From Anniella stebbinsi (taxonomy: Eukaryota; Chordata; Lepidosauria; Squamata; Anniellidae): a stretch of DNA of 64,000 nucleotides. Location: assembly GCA_029215795.1 (NCBI GenBank), contig JARDYH010000004.1, positions 219,721,517 to 219,785,516 of the forward strand. The letters are read 5' to 3'. This document shows positions 45,601 to 55,161 of the stretch, piece by piece; the stretch's first letter is position 1; every line of letters begins with the position of its first letter. Both the position numbers and the translations under genes were made by a program. The notes under the pieces were generated by a model, which worked only from the letters and a program-made list of their open reading frames with translations, made no database searches and was not told where the DNA came from.

Positions 45601-47895
45601 GGGTGTGCACGGACCCCCCGGATCGGATCGGGACCCGGATCGGGACCTCCAATTTTGTCCCGGACCGGTTCGGACAAAATCGGAGGCCCCCCGGACCGGA
45701 TCGAGTCCGATCCCGATCCAAAAATCGGAAATTTTTGGATCGGCCGCCATTTTTTTCCCCATAGACTTGCATTGCAATGCAAGTCTATGAGGAAAAAATG
45801 GCGGCGGGTGGGTAAGGGGGGGCCTAACTCCCTCCCCCCCCCGGGGCCGTCCGCTGTGGACGGCCCCGGCAGGTAAACCCCCTCCCCCGCGCTCCCTACC
45901 CCCCCTGGGGCCGCCTGCTTCCATCCGCTGGCGCCCGCGGGCGCCAGCGGATAGAAGCGGACGGCTCCGGGGGGGGGTAAGCCCCCTTCCCCGCCACTTA
46001 CCTTCTCGGCACGTCCGGCGCCGGCGGCTACTACCAGCGGGCTCCGCGGCCTACTCTCGAGTAGCGCGCCGGGTGATGACATCACCCGGCGCGCCACCCT
46101 GGAGCAGGCCGCGGAGCCTGCTGGTAGTAGTAGGCGCCGGCGCCGGACGGGAGCCGCCGGGCCGGGCAGGTAAGGGCCCCCCTCCCCCCTCCCCCCTCCG
46201 CGCGCCCCCTCCTCCCCTCCACGCACCCCCTCCTTACCTTTCCGGCCCGGCGGCTCCCGTCCGGCGCCGGCGCCTACTACTTCCAGCAGGCTCCGCGGCC
46301 TGCTCTAGAGTAGTGCGCCGGGTGATGACATCACCCGGCGCGCCATCCTAGAGCAGGCCGCGGAGCCTGCTGGGAATAGTAGGCGCCGGCGCAGGACGGG
46401 AGCCGCCGGGCCGGAAAGGTAAGGGCCCCCCTCCCCCCTCCGCGCGCCCCCTCCTCCCCTCCACGCACCCCCTCCTTACCTTTCCGGCCCGGCGGCTCCC
46501 GTCCGGCGCCGGCGCCTACTACTTCCAGCAGGCTCCGCGGCCTGCTCTAGAGTAGTGCGCCGGGTGATGACATCACCCGGCGCGCCATCCTAGAGCAGGC
46601 CGCGGAGCCTGCTGGGAATAGTAGGCGCCGGCGCCGGACGGGAGCCGCCGGGCCGGAAAGGTAAGGGCCCCCCTCCCCCCTCCGCGCGCCCCCTCCTCCC
46701 CTCCACGCACCCCCTCCTTACCTTTCCGGCCCGGCGGCTCCCGTCCGGCGCCGGCGCCTACTACTTCCAGCAGGCTCCGCGGCCTGCTCTAGAGTAGCGC
46801 GCCGGGTGATGACATCACCCGGCGCGCCATCCTAGAGCAGGCCGCGGAGCCTGCTGGGAATAGTAGGCGCCGGCGCCGGACGGGAGCCGCCGGGCCGGAA
46901 AGGTAAGGGCCCCCCTCCCCCCTCCGCGCGCCCCCTCCTCCCCTCCACGCACCCCCTCCTTACCTTTCCGGCCCGGCGGCTCCCGTCCGGCGCCGGCGCC
47001 TACTACTACCAGCAGGCTCCGCGGCCTGCTCTAGAGTAGCGCGCCGGGTGATGACATCACCCGGCGCGCCACCCTAGAGCAGGCCGCGGAGCCTGCTGGG
47101 AATAGTAGGCGCCGGCGCCGGACGGGAGCCGCCGGGCCGGAAAGGTAAGGGCCCCCCTCCCCCCTCCGCGCGCCCCCTCCTCCCCTCCACGCACCCCCTC
47201 CTTACCTTTCCGGCCCGGCGGCTCCCGTCCGGCGCCGGCGCCTACTACTACCAGCAGGCTCCGCGGCCTGCTCTAGAGTAGCGCGCCGGGTGATGACATC
47301 ACCCGGCGCGCCACCCTAGAGCAGGCCGCGGAGCCTGCTGGGAATAGTAGGCGCCGGCGCCGGACGGGAGCCGCCGGGCCGGAAAGGTAAGGGCCCCCCT
47401 CCCCCCTCCCCCCTCCGCGCGCCCCCTCCTCCCCTCCACGCACCCCCTCCTTACCTTCCCGGCCCGGTGGCTCCCGTCCGGCGCCGGCGCCTACTACTAC
47501 CAGCAGGCTCCGCGGCCTGCTCTAGAGTAGCGCGCCGGGTGATGACATCACCCGGCGCGCCACCCTAGAGCAGGCCGCGGAGCCTGCTAGTAGTAGTAGG
47601 CGCCGGCGCCGGACGGGAGCCACCGGGCCGAGAAGGTAAGTGCCCCCCTCCTCCCCCCCCCCGCTGTCCACTTTCATCGGCGGGCGCCCGCTGGCGCCCG
47701 CCAATGGAAGCGGCGGTGGGCGCCAGTTGGCGCCCGCAGATCCGCCGATCCGCCGAACCGGTTCGGAGCTTTTTCGGACCGGTTCGGATTGGATCGGCCG
47801 ATCCAGCTGCGGGATCGGAAATCGGATAATTTATCCGATTTCCCACTGGACCGGACTCGGATCGTGGATCGGGTCCGATCCAGTGCACATCCCTA
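45598..47895 (-). mobile_element. hAT-type non-autonomous transposon inserted in PolB
   Basis: 2,298 bp, very GC- and CpG-rich, with short inverted ends TAGGGGTGTGCAC / GTGCACATCCCTA and an 8-bp target duplication. Both subterminal regions carry many GATCGG/CCGATC words. Near one end is a hairpin around ACTTGCATTGCAATGCAAGT. The body is an array of about seven palindromic cores (GGGTGATGACATCACCC) spaced ~243 bp. There is no transposase frame; long open frames are GC-driven. It is a longer, inverted relative of the element at 38365-39934. It separates the two halves of the PolB gene. Confidence 0.93.
46030..47620. repeat. ~243-bp palindromic satellite array inside the hAT element (about 7 cores)
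   Basis: GTGATGACATCACC cores lie near 46071, 46319, 46562, 46805, 47048, 47290 and 47540. Each is flanked by inverted arms that contain GGCGCCGGCGCC and the start of a pyrimidine-rich CCCCTCCTCCCC spacer. Neighbouring units are nearly identical. Confidence 0.9.
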
Positions 47896-47903
47896 TTGCC
47901 AAC
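47896..47903. repeat. Target-site duplication TTGCCAAC, right of hAT insertion
   Basis: Exact match to 45590-45597, directly after the terminal CATCCCTA of the transposon. Confidence 0.95.
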
Positions 47904-50900
47904 CTGGAGCAATTAAACCATCCACTGCTGGTGCAAGAGGCAATCCAAGAGGCTGTACAGGGCCTGCTTGATGATCTTTACGTGAGGTTACATGATGAGG
48001 ATTTTGTTCAATTACGTCTAGATGGCGGAGGCCTAAATGACGCTCTCTTCACTGTGAGGAGGGTCAGGGGGGGCCTGCATGCTTCAGATCTGATGGACAA
48101 CCTCGCAAACCTTATGCAGAGCAATGCAGAGATCCACCTTCATGGGACATTGCGCTTAAATGTATGGGTTATCCGTAACAGTGGAGGACGGGGCCGTAGA
48201 GTTATAAGTACTCTGCTTCACAGCCAGTTAGTGCAAAAGAAAAGGCGTTTTTTAGCGGATCTAAACAGTACTGGTAGCAATCTGTGTTTTGGTGGGAGTC
48301 TCTTGGCAGTTATGGCCCCACAAAGACCCACCTTTGGGGAGTTAATAGATGGGGCGAGGCAGCTGTATAGAGAGCTTGGGTTTCCCGAAGATGACAAGAT
48401 AATGCTGAGTGATGTGACTGCCTTTGAAAGGCATTTCAAAGTAAATATCGCCGTGGTCCTGCACGGGACTAAGGGCTGGGAGATATTCAGGACTGGAGAC
48501 CCTGTACACACCCAAACTTTTCACCTACTGCTGCACGATGAGCATTACTATGGGATTCTAAACGCCAAAGCATTCTTTGGTAGTAAAAATTATTGTAGCG
48601 TCTGCGGCAACGTATACAGCCATAGTCACAAATGCAAATATTTATGCCGTTTATGTTTAGAGACCCTTTGCGAGCCAGTGCAAGAGGTGCGGTGTCCTTC
48701 TTGCAAGTTATTCTGTAGATCCAGAGAATGCTTAGAGAGACACAGTGCTTTGGCTGCTCTAAAGAAGGTGGACTGTAAATCTAAAATCATGTGCGAGACT
48801 TGCACATCCTATGTCCCCAAAAAACACAAATGCAAGGTGAAGTGCTGCAAGCAGTGCGAAAAGCCTGTTGGGGATATAAACAGTCACCGGTGCTTCATGC
48901 CGACTGTCAAGCGATCAGAAATTTCTGATAAATACATTTTTTATGACTTTGAAAGCACTCAGGAAACGGGGATCCACTCGCCCAACTACATTTTCGCAAT
49001 GGGTCTCAATGAAGCAGATGCATGGGAGTTCAAAGGGGAAGGTTGCACCTCTGACTTTGTCAAAAGGTTTATTGACAAAAAGTACAGGGGTTGGACTTTT
49101 ATGGCCCACAACGCAAGGGGTTATGACAGTTATTTCATAGTTAGACAGCTCATTGCAGAAAAGATGGATGTGGATCTTATCACCCAGGGAGGCAAGCTAA
49201 TGTGTGTGACGGTGAAGAAGCTTGGAATACGATTTATAGACAGCCTGAACTTCTTGCCCATGAAACTGTCCAAATTGCCACAAGCCATGGGTTTTGAGGG
49301 GTGCAAAGGGTATTTCCCACATTTTTTCAACACCGCTGAAAACTGGGATTATGTGGGTCCTATGCCCAGCATTGATCAGTACGGGGCTGACAGCATGATG
49401 CCTGGTGAGAGAGCCGAGTTTCTCTCGTGGTATAGGGACAATCAAAACAACATTTTTAACCTGCAAAAAGAGCTCACGTACTACTGCAAGCAAGATGTTA
49501 AAATTCTGAGAAAGGCCTGCATCCTGTACCGAGAAGAAATCATACGCATGACATCTGGGGATGGATCATCTGCAACAGGTATTGACCCTTTCCAATGCCT
49601 CACTCTAGCCAGTGTCTGCATGGTCATGTTTAGACACATGTTTTTAAAAGAAAACAGCATCGCACTTATCCCACATGACAACTACCATAGACAGATAAAG
49701 AGACATTCTACACCTTCAATACAGTGGTTGATGTATCTAGAACACAAGGAAGGTATTGAGATTCAACACGCGCTGAAAGGTGGGGAGCAAAAAGTAGGCC
49801 CTTATTTCCTTGATGGATATGCAGAAATTGATGGTTGTAGAACAGCCTTCGTGTTTAACAGCTGCTTTTTTCACGGTTGCTCAATTTGCTACAATGAGGC
49901 CGGGCGAAATCCGATGACGGACACAAGTTATCGGGATCTGAATTACCGTACACAAAACAAAGCTGACTATCTCAGAAGGCAGGGGTTCAATGTCAGAACC
50001 CTTTGGGAGCATGAGTGGAAGGAGATGTTGGAATCTGATGGGGAACTCGGAGAGTTCCTAAGTGAGAAGGGCCTGCCTCAGCCTCTACAGCCTAGAGATT
50101 CTCTGTTTGGGGGAAGAACAAATGCCATCTGCCTCTATTATAAGCCAAAGGCTGATGAGCAAATTCACTATTATGACTTTACCAGTCTGTACCCGTTTGT
50201 GAACAAAACAAAAGTATACCCCATTGGACACCCCAAAATAATTTATAGGGACTTTGGACCACTCTCTAGCTATTTCGGCCTTGCGAAAGTTAAAATGCTC
50301 CCTCCACGCGGCCTTCTTTTCCCTGTGTTGCCTGTCAGGGTGGGTGGAAAACTCATGTTCCCATTATGTCGTACATGTACCGAGACTAAACAACAGACAC
50401 ATTGTGCCCACAGAGATGATGAATGGGCTATTGAAGGAACGTGGTGTACTGTTGAATTGCTGAAAGCATTGGAGAAGGGCTACAAAGTGCTGACCATTTA
50501 TGAAATTTGGGATTTTGAAGAAAAATCTGATCAATTGTTTTCAGATTATATCAAACTGCACCTGCGCCAGAAGCAAGAGGCATCTGGGTACCCCTCTTGG
50601 TGTACAGATGAGGAGAAAAAGACAAAATATGTTAATGATTTCTTTGAGAAAGAGGGTGTGAAATTACGGCCACAGGAGATTGCTGTGAACCCCGCAAAGC
50701 GTCAAATTGCAAAGCTGTTCCTCAATTCTTTGTGGGGTAAATTTGGCCAACGCCCAAACTTAATGAATACCTCTATTGTGAGGGAGCCAGCTGAGCTTTT
50801 GGCTTATGCCTTTTCTCCACGCTATGAGGTTTCAAACTTTGAAATTATAGATGACGATACAGTGAGTGTATCCTGGAGACATGCAAAAGGTCTCCACACA

Positions 50901-51422
50901 CAACCGGGTAAGACTAATGTCGTGATAGCCTCTTTTACAACTGCTTATGCTCGTTTAGAATTGTACAACTTGTTAGATGTGCTGCAAGATAGATGCTTAT
51001 ACCATGACACAGATTCTGTGATATTTGTGAGTCGGAAAGGGGAACCAAATCCACCTCTGGGCGACTTCTTAGGGGACCTGACCAGTGAGATCCCACCAGA
51101 ACAGTTCATCACTGAGTTTGTGTCGGGTGGTCCTAAGACATATGCTTATCATTTATCCTCTGGCAAGTTTTGTGTCAAGGTCAAAGGCATTACTCTGAAC
51201 TTCTCCAACTCGGAAAAGATCAACTTTGACACTTTGAAGGAGCTTGTCTTAGATTATCGCACAGAATCAAATCTGAAAGAAATTGTAGTCCAGCAAGGGG
51301 CCATTGTGCGGAATAAAAAGCAGTGGCTTATCGAGTCAGGTATCCTTAAAAAAACACTCAGAGTGGTGTATGATAAGAGGGTCATCACAGAGGGATTTAA
51401 CACTCTTCCTTACGGCTTTTGA
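47904..51422 (+). CDS. Protein-primed DNA polymerase B, 3' part (exonuclease and polymerase core)
   Basis: Replicative polymerase of the element: 1,172 codons after the hAT insertion. The open frame runs back into the transposon to 47640, but that part is foreign. In order: a region with NLCFGGSLL and a distal LHDEHYYGI that could be an OTU-like fold (48282-48555, tentative); Cys/His-rich zinc modules at 48597-48900; exonuclease motif I YDFEST (~48943), II HNARGYDSY (~49108) and III YCKQDV (~49484); polymerase motif A DFTSLYP (~50175), motif B NSLWGKFG (~50724) and motif C YHDTDS (~51001-51017). All catalytic acidic residues are present. Family B enzymes of this type start from a terminal protein primer and match the inverted-repeat ends. 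The stop overlaps the ATG of the ATPase gene by one base (TGATG). With its 5' part cut off, normal expression is unlikely. Confidence 0.95.
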   Translation: MEQLNHPLLVQEAIQEAVQGLLDDLYVRLHDEDFVQLRLDGGGLNDALFTVRRVRGGLHASDLMDNLANLMQSNAEIHLHGTLRLNVWVIRNSGGRGRRVISTLLHSQLVQKKRRFLADLNSTGSNLCFGGSLLAVMAPQRPTFGELIDGARQLYRELGFPEDDKIMLSDVTAFERHFKVNIAVVLHGTKGWEIFRTGDPVHTQTFHLLLHDEHYYGILNAKAFFGSKNYCSVCGNVYSHSHKCKYLCRLCLETLCEPVQEVRCPSCKLFCRSRECLERHSALAALKKVDCKSKIMCETCTSYVPKKHKCKVKCCKQCEKPVGDINSHRCFMPTVKRSEISDKYIFYDFESTQETGIHSPNYIFAMGLNEADAWEFKGEGCTSDFVKRFIDKKYRGWTFMAHNARGYDSYFIVRQLIAEKMDVDLITQGGKLMCVTVKKLGIRFIDSLNFLPMKLSKLPQAMGFEGCKGYFPHFFNTAENWDYVGPMPSIDQYGADSMMPGERAEFLSWYRDNQNNIFNLQKELTYYCKQDVKILRKACILYREEIIRMTSGDGSSATGIDPFQCLTLASVCMVMFRHMFLKENSIALIPHDNYHRQIKRHSTPSIQWLMYLEHKEGIEIQHALKGGEQKVGPYFLDGYAEIDGCRTAFVFNSCFFHGCSICYNEAGRNPMTDTSYRDLNYRTQNKADYLRRQGFNVRTLWEHEWKEMLESDGELGEFLSEKGLPQPLQPRDSLFGGRTNAICLYYKPKADEQIHYYDFTSLYPFVNKTKVYPIGHPKIIYRDFGPLSSYFGLAKVKMLPPRGLLFPVLPVRVGGKLMFPLCRTCTETKQQTHCAHRDDEWAIEGTWCTVELLKALEKGYKVLTIYEIWDFEEKSDQLFSDYIKLHLRQKQEASGYPSWCTDEEKKTKYVNDFFEKEGVKLRPQEIAVNPAKRQIAKLFLNSLWGKFGQRPNLMNTSIVREPAELLAYAFSPRYEVSNFEIIDDDTVSVSWRHAKGLHTQPGKTNVVIASFTTAYARLELYNLLDVLQDRCLYHDTDSVIFVSRKGEPNPPLGDFLGDLTSEIPPEQFITEFVSGGPKTYAYHLSSGKFCVKVKGITLNFSNSEKINFDTLKELVLDYRTESNLKEIVVQQGAIVRNKKQWLIESGILKKTLRVVYDKRVITEGFNTLPYGF

Positions 51423-52099
51423 TGGATCACAGGTGGCAACATCCATTCTCGGCCATTCTGGCAGGGCCGAGCAACTGTGGTAAAAGCTATTTTATTAAAA
51501 ATTTGCTGGACAATGCTCATACCCTGCTCTCAATGACGCCTGAAAATATAGTGTGGTGTTATAGCTGTTGGCAACCATTGTACAAAGAACTGCTATGTAG
51601 ATATCCTTTTATTAAATTTATGGAGGGAATGCCTGAAAAGCTTGATGATGATGAACTTTTGCCTGTCAATAAAACAAATCTTTTAATTATGGATGATCTT
51701 ATGGACTCTGCCTCTAATAGCCAAGAAATTCAAAAAGCATTTACACAGTATGTACACCACCGGAACTTGAGTATCATTTTCATTACGCAGAATATTTTTT
51801 GCAAAGGAAAAAGCAACCGCACCATTAGTCTAAATGCAAAATACATGGTATTATTCAAAAGCCCCAGGGACAAATTGCAGATAGCGACTCTGGCTCGTCA
51901 GATGTTCCCAGGAAATGTCCGCTATTTCATGGAAGCCTTCCACGATGCCACATTTAAACCCTACGGCTATCTGTTGGTGGATTTAAACACAACCACCCCT
52001 GAATCTTACAGGTTGAGAACAGGGATTTTTCCACCAGACTGGCCTGTGGTATATACTATGAAAAAAGCCACACCTGGTTACAAAAGGAGCAGACAGTAG
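51422..52099 (+). CDS. FtsK/HerA-type genome packaging ATPase
   Basis: 225 residues. P-loop GPSNCGKS near residues 15-22 (51464-51487) and Walker B NLLIMDDL about 70 residues later. This compact A32-like packaging NTPase is a hallmark of Polintons and adintoviruses and would drive DNA into the capsid at the vertex. I chose the ATG at 51422, which overlaps the PolB stop in TGATG; an upstream TTG only adds one codon. The frame is intact. It starts a run of three tightly packed late-type genes before the convergence point. Confidence 0.93.
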   Translation: MDHRWQHPFSAILAGPSNCGKSYFIKNLLDNAHTLLSMTPENIVWCYSCWQPLYKELLCRYPFIKFMEGMPEKLDDDELLPVNKTNLLIMDDLMDSASNSQEIQKAFTQYVHHRNLSIIFITQNIFCKGKSNRTISLNAKYMVLFKSPRDKLQIATLARQMFPGNVRYFMEAFHDATFKPYGYLLVDLNTTTPESYRLRTGIFPPDWPVVYTMKKATPGYKRSRQ

Positions 52100-52140
52100 T
52101 GGTTTGCATTCTATTGCCGCTGTCTCCTTGGCCTGGAAAC

Positions 52141-52470
52141 ATGTCCAAGCGTGTAAAGAGAAATCTGGCCCTCATAAAACTTTTTATTAAGGCCACACCA
52201 CGCCAGAGGAAAGCCATTGTAAGCACAGCATCGGATGATTTTATAGCAGCCCTCTCTGAAATTGCACTCAATACTTTAAAAGGCAACATACCGCTGTCTC
52301 CCCACCAGGTACGTGTCTTAAAAAAAAGAAGTCGCTTTATCAAAAGCCTGGGCAACAAAAGAATCTCTTTAAAAAGGAAGAGGCATTTGGTTAAGCAGTC
52401 TGGGGGGTTCATTGCACCATTGTTAAGTTTTGCCATCCCTCTGCTAACCGGCCTTTTAAGTAGCCAGTAA
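52141..52470 (+). CDS. Small basic protein with hydrophobic C-terminus (pX/pVI-like, putative)
   Basis: 109 residues from the first ATG at 52141, 41 nt after the ATPase stop. The front is basic and helical, with KR-rich segments around residues 2-30 and 65-88; the end (SGGFIAPLLSFAIPLLTGLL) is strongly hydrophobic. Similar short proteins recur in Polinton/adintovirus genomes and have been compared with adenovirus core or membrane-active minor proteins; that role is inference. The stop overlaps the next ATG by one base (TAATG), which implies coupled expression or separate spliced mRNAs. Confidence 0.75.
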   Translation: MSKRVKRNLALIKLFIKATPRQRKAIVSTASDDFIAALSEIALNTLKGNIPLSPHQVRVLKKRSRFIKSLGNKRISLKRKRHLVKQSGGFIAPLLSFAIPLLTGLLSSQ

Positions 52471-53168
52471 TGGAGTATGCCGAAAAGATGTATTTGGTCC
52501 CTAGCCATCAGCTGGAACAATTAAAAGGGATTTCCCCTAAGGAGGAAAACATCAGAACTGCTACAATCTACTCCTTAGATACTGAGATGAAGGGGATTCT
52601 TCAAAGATCTGACTTGACAGAATATGAGAAGGCTAAACGCTACGATGCTCTGCTTCAAAAATACCTAACACACCTAAGACAGAAGGAGACAGAGAAAGAA
52701 AACCTAAGCCTGTTTCTGACGCAACCACAGCAGACCTCTGAGGAAACAACAACAGCAGTAAATACTGACAGGGTGTTTCAAGAAGTACTGGACAGCCTCC
52801 CTGCTAGATCTAAGAACAATGCCAGGCTGCTGTTAAACAAAATGAAGCAGAACAATAGTATTACATCCTGGAATGACAAAGGGTCCTTCGTGTACAAAGG
52901 GGATGCTGTAACCGGTTCCAATATACTGGATTTGGTCAGGGGGATTACCCAACAACATGCAATGCCCTCCAAGCGTCTCCCTAAAGGTTGGGATGTTTTT
53001 CTGAGATCCCTGGCTGAGTTAAATGTTCCAACTTCTGTAGTCGGCAATCCTGCCAATAGAGACGTTTTAGAACAACTAAAAAGCCCCCCAAGTGTGACAC
53101 CCGTTGATTTTTTCAAGGCTTCTAAAAAGCAAAGACAATCTAGCCCGTATCCTTGGCTCAAATTATAA
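52470..53168 (+). CDS. Conserved-type Maverick protein, unknown function (232 aa)
   Basis: The ATG overlaps the preceding stop. The N-terminus has MEYAEKMYLVP, a pattern I associate with a recurrent Polinton gene of unknown role. The middle (~residues 60-95) is charged and Gln/Glu-rich. The last third has a folded-looking domain ending in a Lys-rich stretch and SPYPWLKL. No enzymatic motif is visible. Place in the cluster, between minor capsid-like proteins and the convergence point, suggests a virion or assembly protein (inference). AATAAA follows at 53195-53200. Confidence 0.8.
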   Translation: MEYAEKMYLVPSHQLEQLKGISPKEENIRTATIYSLDTEMKGILQRSDLTEYEKAKRYDALLQKYLTHLRQKETEKENLSLFLTQPQQTSEETTTAVNTDRVFQEVLDSLPARSKNNARLLLNKMKQNNSITSWNDKGSFVYKGDAVTGSNILDLVRGITQQHAMPSKRLPKGWDVFLRSLAELNVPTSVVGNPANRDVLEQLKSPPSVTPVDFFKASKKQRQSSPYPWLKL

Positions 53169-53194
53169 TACCGTAATGTTTTTCAAGATGTAAA

Positions 53195-53200
53195 AATAAA
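53195..53200 (+). terminator. Poly(A) signal of the rightward gene block
   Basis: AATAAA 27 nt after the stop at 53168. It would serve the PolB-ATPase-minor protein transcripts. Confidence 0.7.
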
Positions 53201-53293
53201 TGTTTAAATGTGTTTAAACCTAATTACTGTCTGCGGTTGTCTGTTTTATGTCTAAGAATAATCACACAGATAAAAAATCTTTTAAACCCCAAT

Positions 53294-53299
53294 TTTATT
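53294..53299 (-). terminator. Poly(A) signal of the leftward gene block
   Basis: TTTATT on the plus strand (AATAAA on the minus strand), overlapping the protease stop at 53298-53300. About 100 bp separates it from the opposing signal, so the two blocks end tail to tail. Confidence 0.65.
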
Positions 53300-53843
53300 A
53301 GAAAACACGGCTATGAAAAGCAACACATGACAAACACCCTTGGGCTGTCTGAAACAAGTTTGAACCAGGGCGGCGTACATTTCTCTTGTTTTTTATAAAT
53401 TGTAAGACCATTTGGTCATTTCCTTGTAAATCGTAAGAATACAGTTCTTGGATCTGTTGAAATGTTAGACCCTTACATCGCTGCTGTAAGAAGAACACAC
53501 AGTGGTGACCACAAACCACAGAGTCTGGAGCCTGTATTTGCCGGGGCTGAAATGCCATCTTGCTAGCATTTTTTGTTAAAAATTTCATGATGGCTTCAGG
53601 AAACAGAGGATGGTCTGGAGGGTATCCGTAGGAATCAAAAAATTCCCCATTCTTGTCTTCTGTCAAGTAGATGGCCAACCAGTGCTCTCCGGGGAGGGTG
53701 TGGGGGTGGGTATTGACTATCAAACCCACGGGTCTTTGTAGCAATCTCGCTCTGGGGAGCATGTCGCAGGGGAACACTCCAAAGAAAGTCCTTCGTGTAT
53801 AGGGGTTTGAAGATAGGATCTGGGTTAACTGCACGCTGTCCAT
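53298..53843 (-). CDS. Adenain-type cysteine protease (maturation protease)
   Basis: 181 residues from the ATG at 53843, which follows the capsid stop by one base; an ATG at 53867 would add eight residues but overlaps the capsid gene. The catalytic layout of the adenovirus protease family is visible: His54 in GEHWL, Asp70 in FFDSYG, Gln104 in IQAPDS and Cys115 in CGHHC. Length is close to adenain (about 200 residues). It would process capsid or core proteins during maturation. The frame is intact. Confidence 0.93.
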   Translation of the reverse strand: MDSVQLTQILSSNPYTRRTFFGVFPCDMLPRARLLQRPVGLIVNTHPHTLPGEHWLAIYLTEDKNGEFFDSYGYPPDHPLFPEAIMKFLTKNASKMAFQPRQIQAPDSVVCGHHCVFFLQQRCKGLTFQQIQELYSYDLQGNDQMVLQFIKNKRNVRRPGSNLFQTAQGCLSCVAFHSRVF

Positions 53844-53844
53844 T

Positions 53845-55155
53845 TTACATATAGTCAAACAGGACATTTCTCCGGTGATTTATCTCTATCACATTGTCAA
53901 AAACACCATACACGACCATGTTGACTGTGGTTGGCAGGGCTACAGCAAAACGAAATTCTGCTCTCAGGTTCCCATTTCTAACCAAAGAATAGTGATCCCC
54001 ACATTCTTGGTCTGGAGTCAGGTCAAATGCAAAAAGAGTGTAGCCATTTGCAAACTCCTCACGGTTAATTACAAGACCTCTGTCTTTCATATGCTTGCCA
54101 GTTGTCTGAACCAAATTCATGTACTCTCTCACACAGTTCCCAGCTTCAAAATCAGGTTGGAGTGGTTTCATAGGGATCGAAAACCCATCCAGATAAAGTG
54201 ATACGTAATTAATATGGTAATTTTTAAAATTAAACGGGTTTTTATTGAATGTGCCACTGAATGCGTCATTATCCACCAGGCCTATCACAACCTGTTTAGG
54301 CATCTGGCCCAAAAACAGGTTCTCTTGGTTGCTGACACGGCTTCCTCTGGGGATACTAAACACTTTCATACTCACACGATCCACTGGATATTTGGCATTG
54401 GCTGTCAGCAGCGCCTCTGCATGGCCTAACCGGACACCCGGGGCCACTCTCACCTTCTTTACAAAGAGGGTGGCTGACAGAAGTTGTAGTTTGTAACGCC
54501 TATCTGCTGCAGCTGACATTAAGCAGAAAGCATCTTTGTTACGGGTCAGTTTAATTTTCAAATCCACGCCATTTAACAACAGCTTTTCTTGAAAAAACAG
54601 ATCAGAATGGAGCTGCCCCATCAGATCTATTTTCCGGCTTTCAGCTGTAAGGTTCGCTCTTTTAATGAATCCTTTATTATTCCCATCCAGAGCCACTGAT
54701 TCGTGTGCCCCAGCCGTGTCTTTGTAAAAGAGCCCAGCAGAGAATTGTGTGGCTAACGTATCTTCACTGTAGTTTAGTACGGATTCAATGAAAGCACGAT
54801 AAGGATAACAATTATTACTCTGAGTTATTAAGCGGTCTCCCAGTGTCACGTCCAGCTGGCTAAAAATGGAGGCTATGGGGTAATTTACCACGCTTACTTC
54901 AGTATCTCTGGCGAGATCTGTCCCATTTTCGTTGACAATTTTACAGCACAGGTACAGCAGTGTGTTGTTTAAATCCATATAATCTTCACCATTTCCCGCA
55001 ATGAAGAAGTCTACAGGAGAAGTTTCTGTCAGGGCTGCCAAGGGGGGTACTTCAATAAACAAGCTTCTCTCAATACTTGTCTGTGTAGGACCAATTTGGA
55101 ATAAATCTAATTCGGATTTAGTGCATTCTTCAGAGCTGCAGTGGATAAAAGCCAT
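53845..55155 (-). CDS. Major capsid protein (hexon-like, double jelly-roll)
   Basis: 436 residues, intact. The sequence is of the type widely found in Mavericks and often annotated in animal genomes as an F54H12.2-like uncharacterised protein, now recognised as the double jelly-roll major capsid protein. Visible traits are the N-terminal LDLFQIGPTQTSIE, a beta-rich body (LDVTLGDRLI, YLDGFSIPMKPL) and the C-terminal VVYGVFDNVIEIN typical of the family. It would form the hexon-like trimers of the shell. Neighbours are the protease (1 nt downstream) and the core-like gene (6 nt upstream). Confidence 0.93.
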   Translation of the reverse strand: MAFIHCSSEECTKSELDLFQIGPTQTSIERSLFIEVPPLAALTETSPVDFFIAGNGEDYMDLNNTLLYLCCKIVNENGTDLARDTEVSVVNYPIASIFSQLDVTLGDRLITQSNNCYPYRAFIESVLNYSEDTLATQFSAGLFYKDTAGAHESVALDGNNKGFIKRANLTAESRKIDLMGQLHSDLFFQEKLLLNGVDLKIKLTRNKDAFCLMSAAADRRYKLQLLSATLFVKKVRVAPGVRLGHAEALLTANAKYPVDRVSMKVFSIPRGSRVSNQENLFLGQMPKQVVIGLVDNDAFSGTFNKNPFNFKNYHINYVSLYLDGFSIPMKPLQPDFEAGNCVREYMNLVQTTGKHMKDRGLVINREEFANGYTLFAFDLTPDQECGDHYSLVRNGNLRAEFRFAVALPTTVNMVVYGVFDNVIEINHRRNVLFDYM

Positions 55156-55161
55156 GGTGGA

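Noticed and set aside
45597..46226. Open frames of 70-210 codons inside the hAT elements
   Set aside because: GC-rich palindromic repeats have few stop codons; the frames are Pro/Arg/Gly-rich and show no transposase motifs.
47640..47903. N-terminal 85 or so codons of the long PolB frame
   Set aside because: They are hAT transposon sequence read through in frame and have no ATG. The true PolB sequence resumes at 47904.
52099..52140. Upstream extension of the small basic protein
   Set aside because: It starts at GTG overlapping the ATPase stop. The ATG at 52141 begins the basic region and is a better start.
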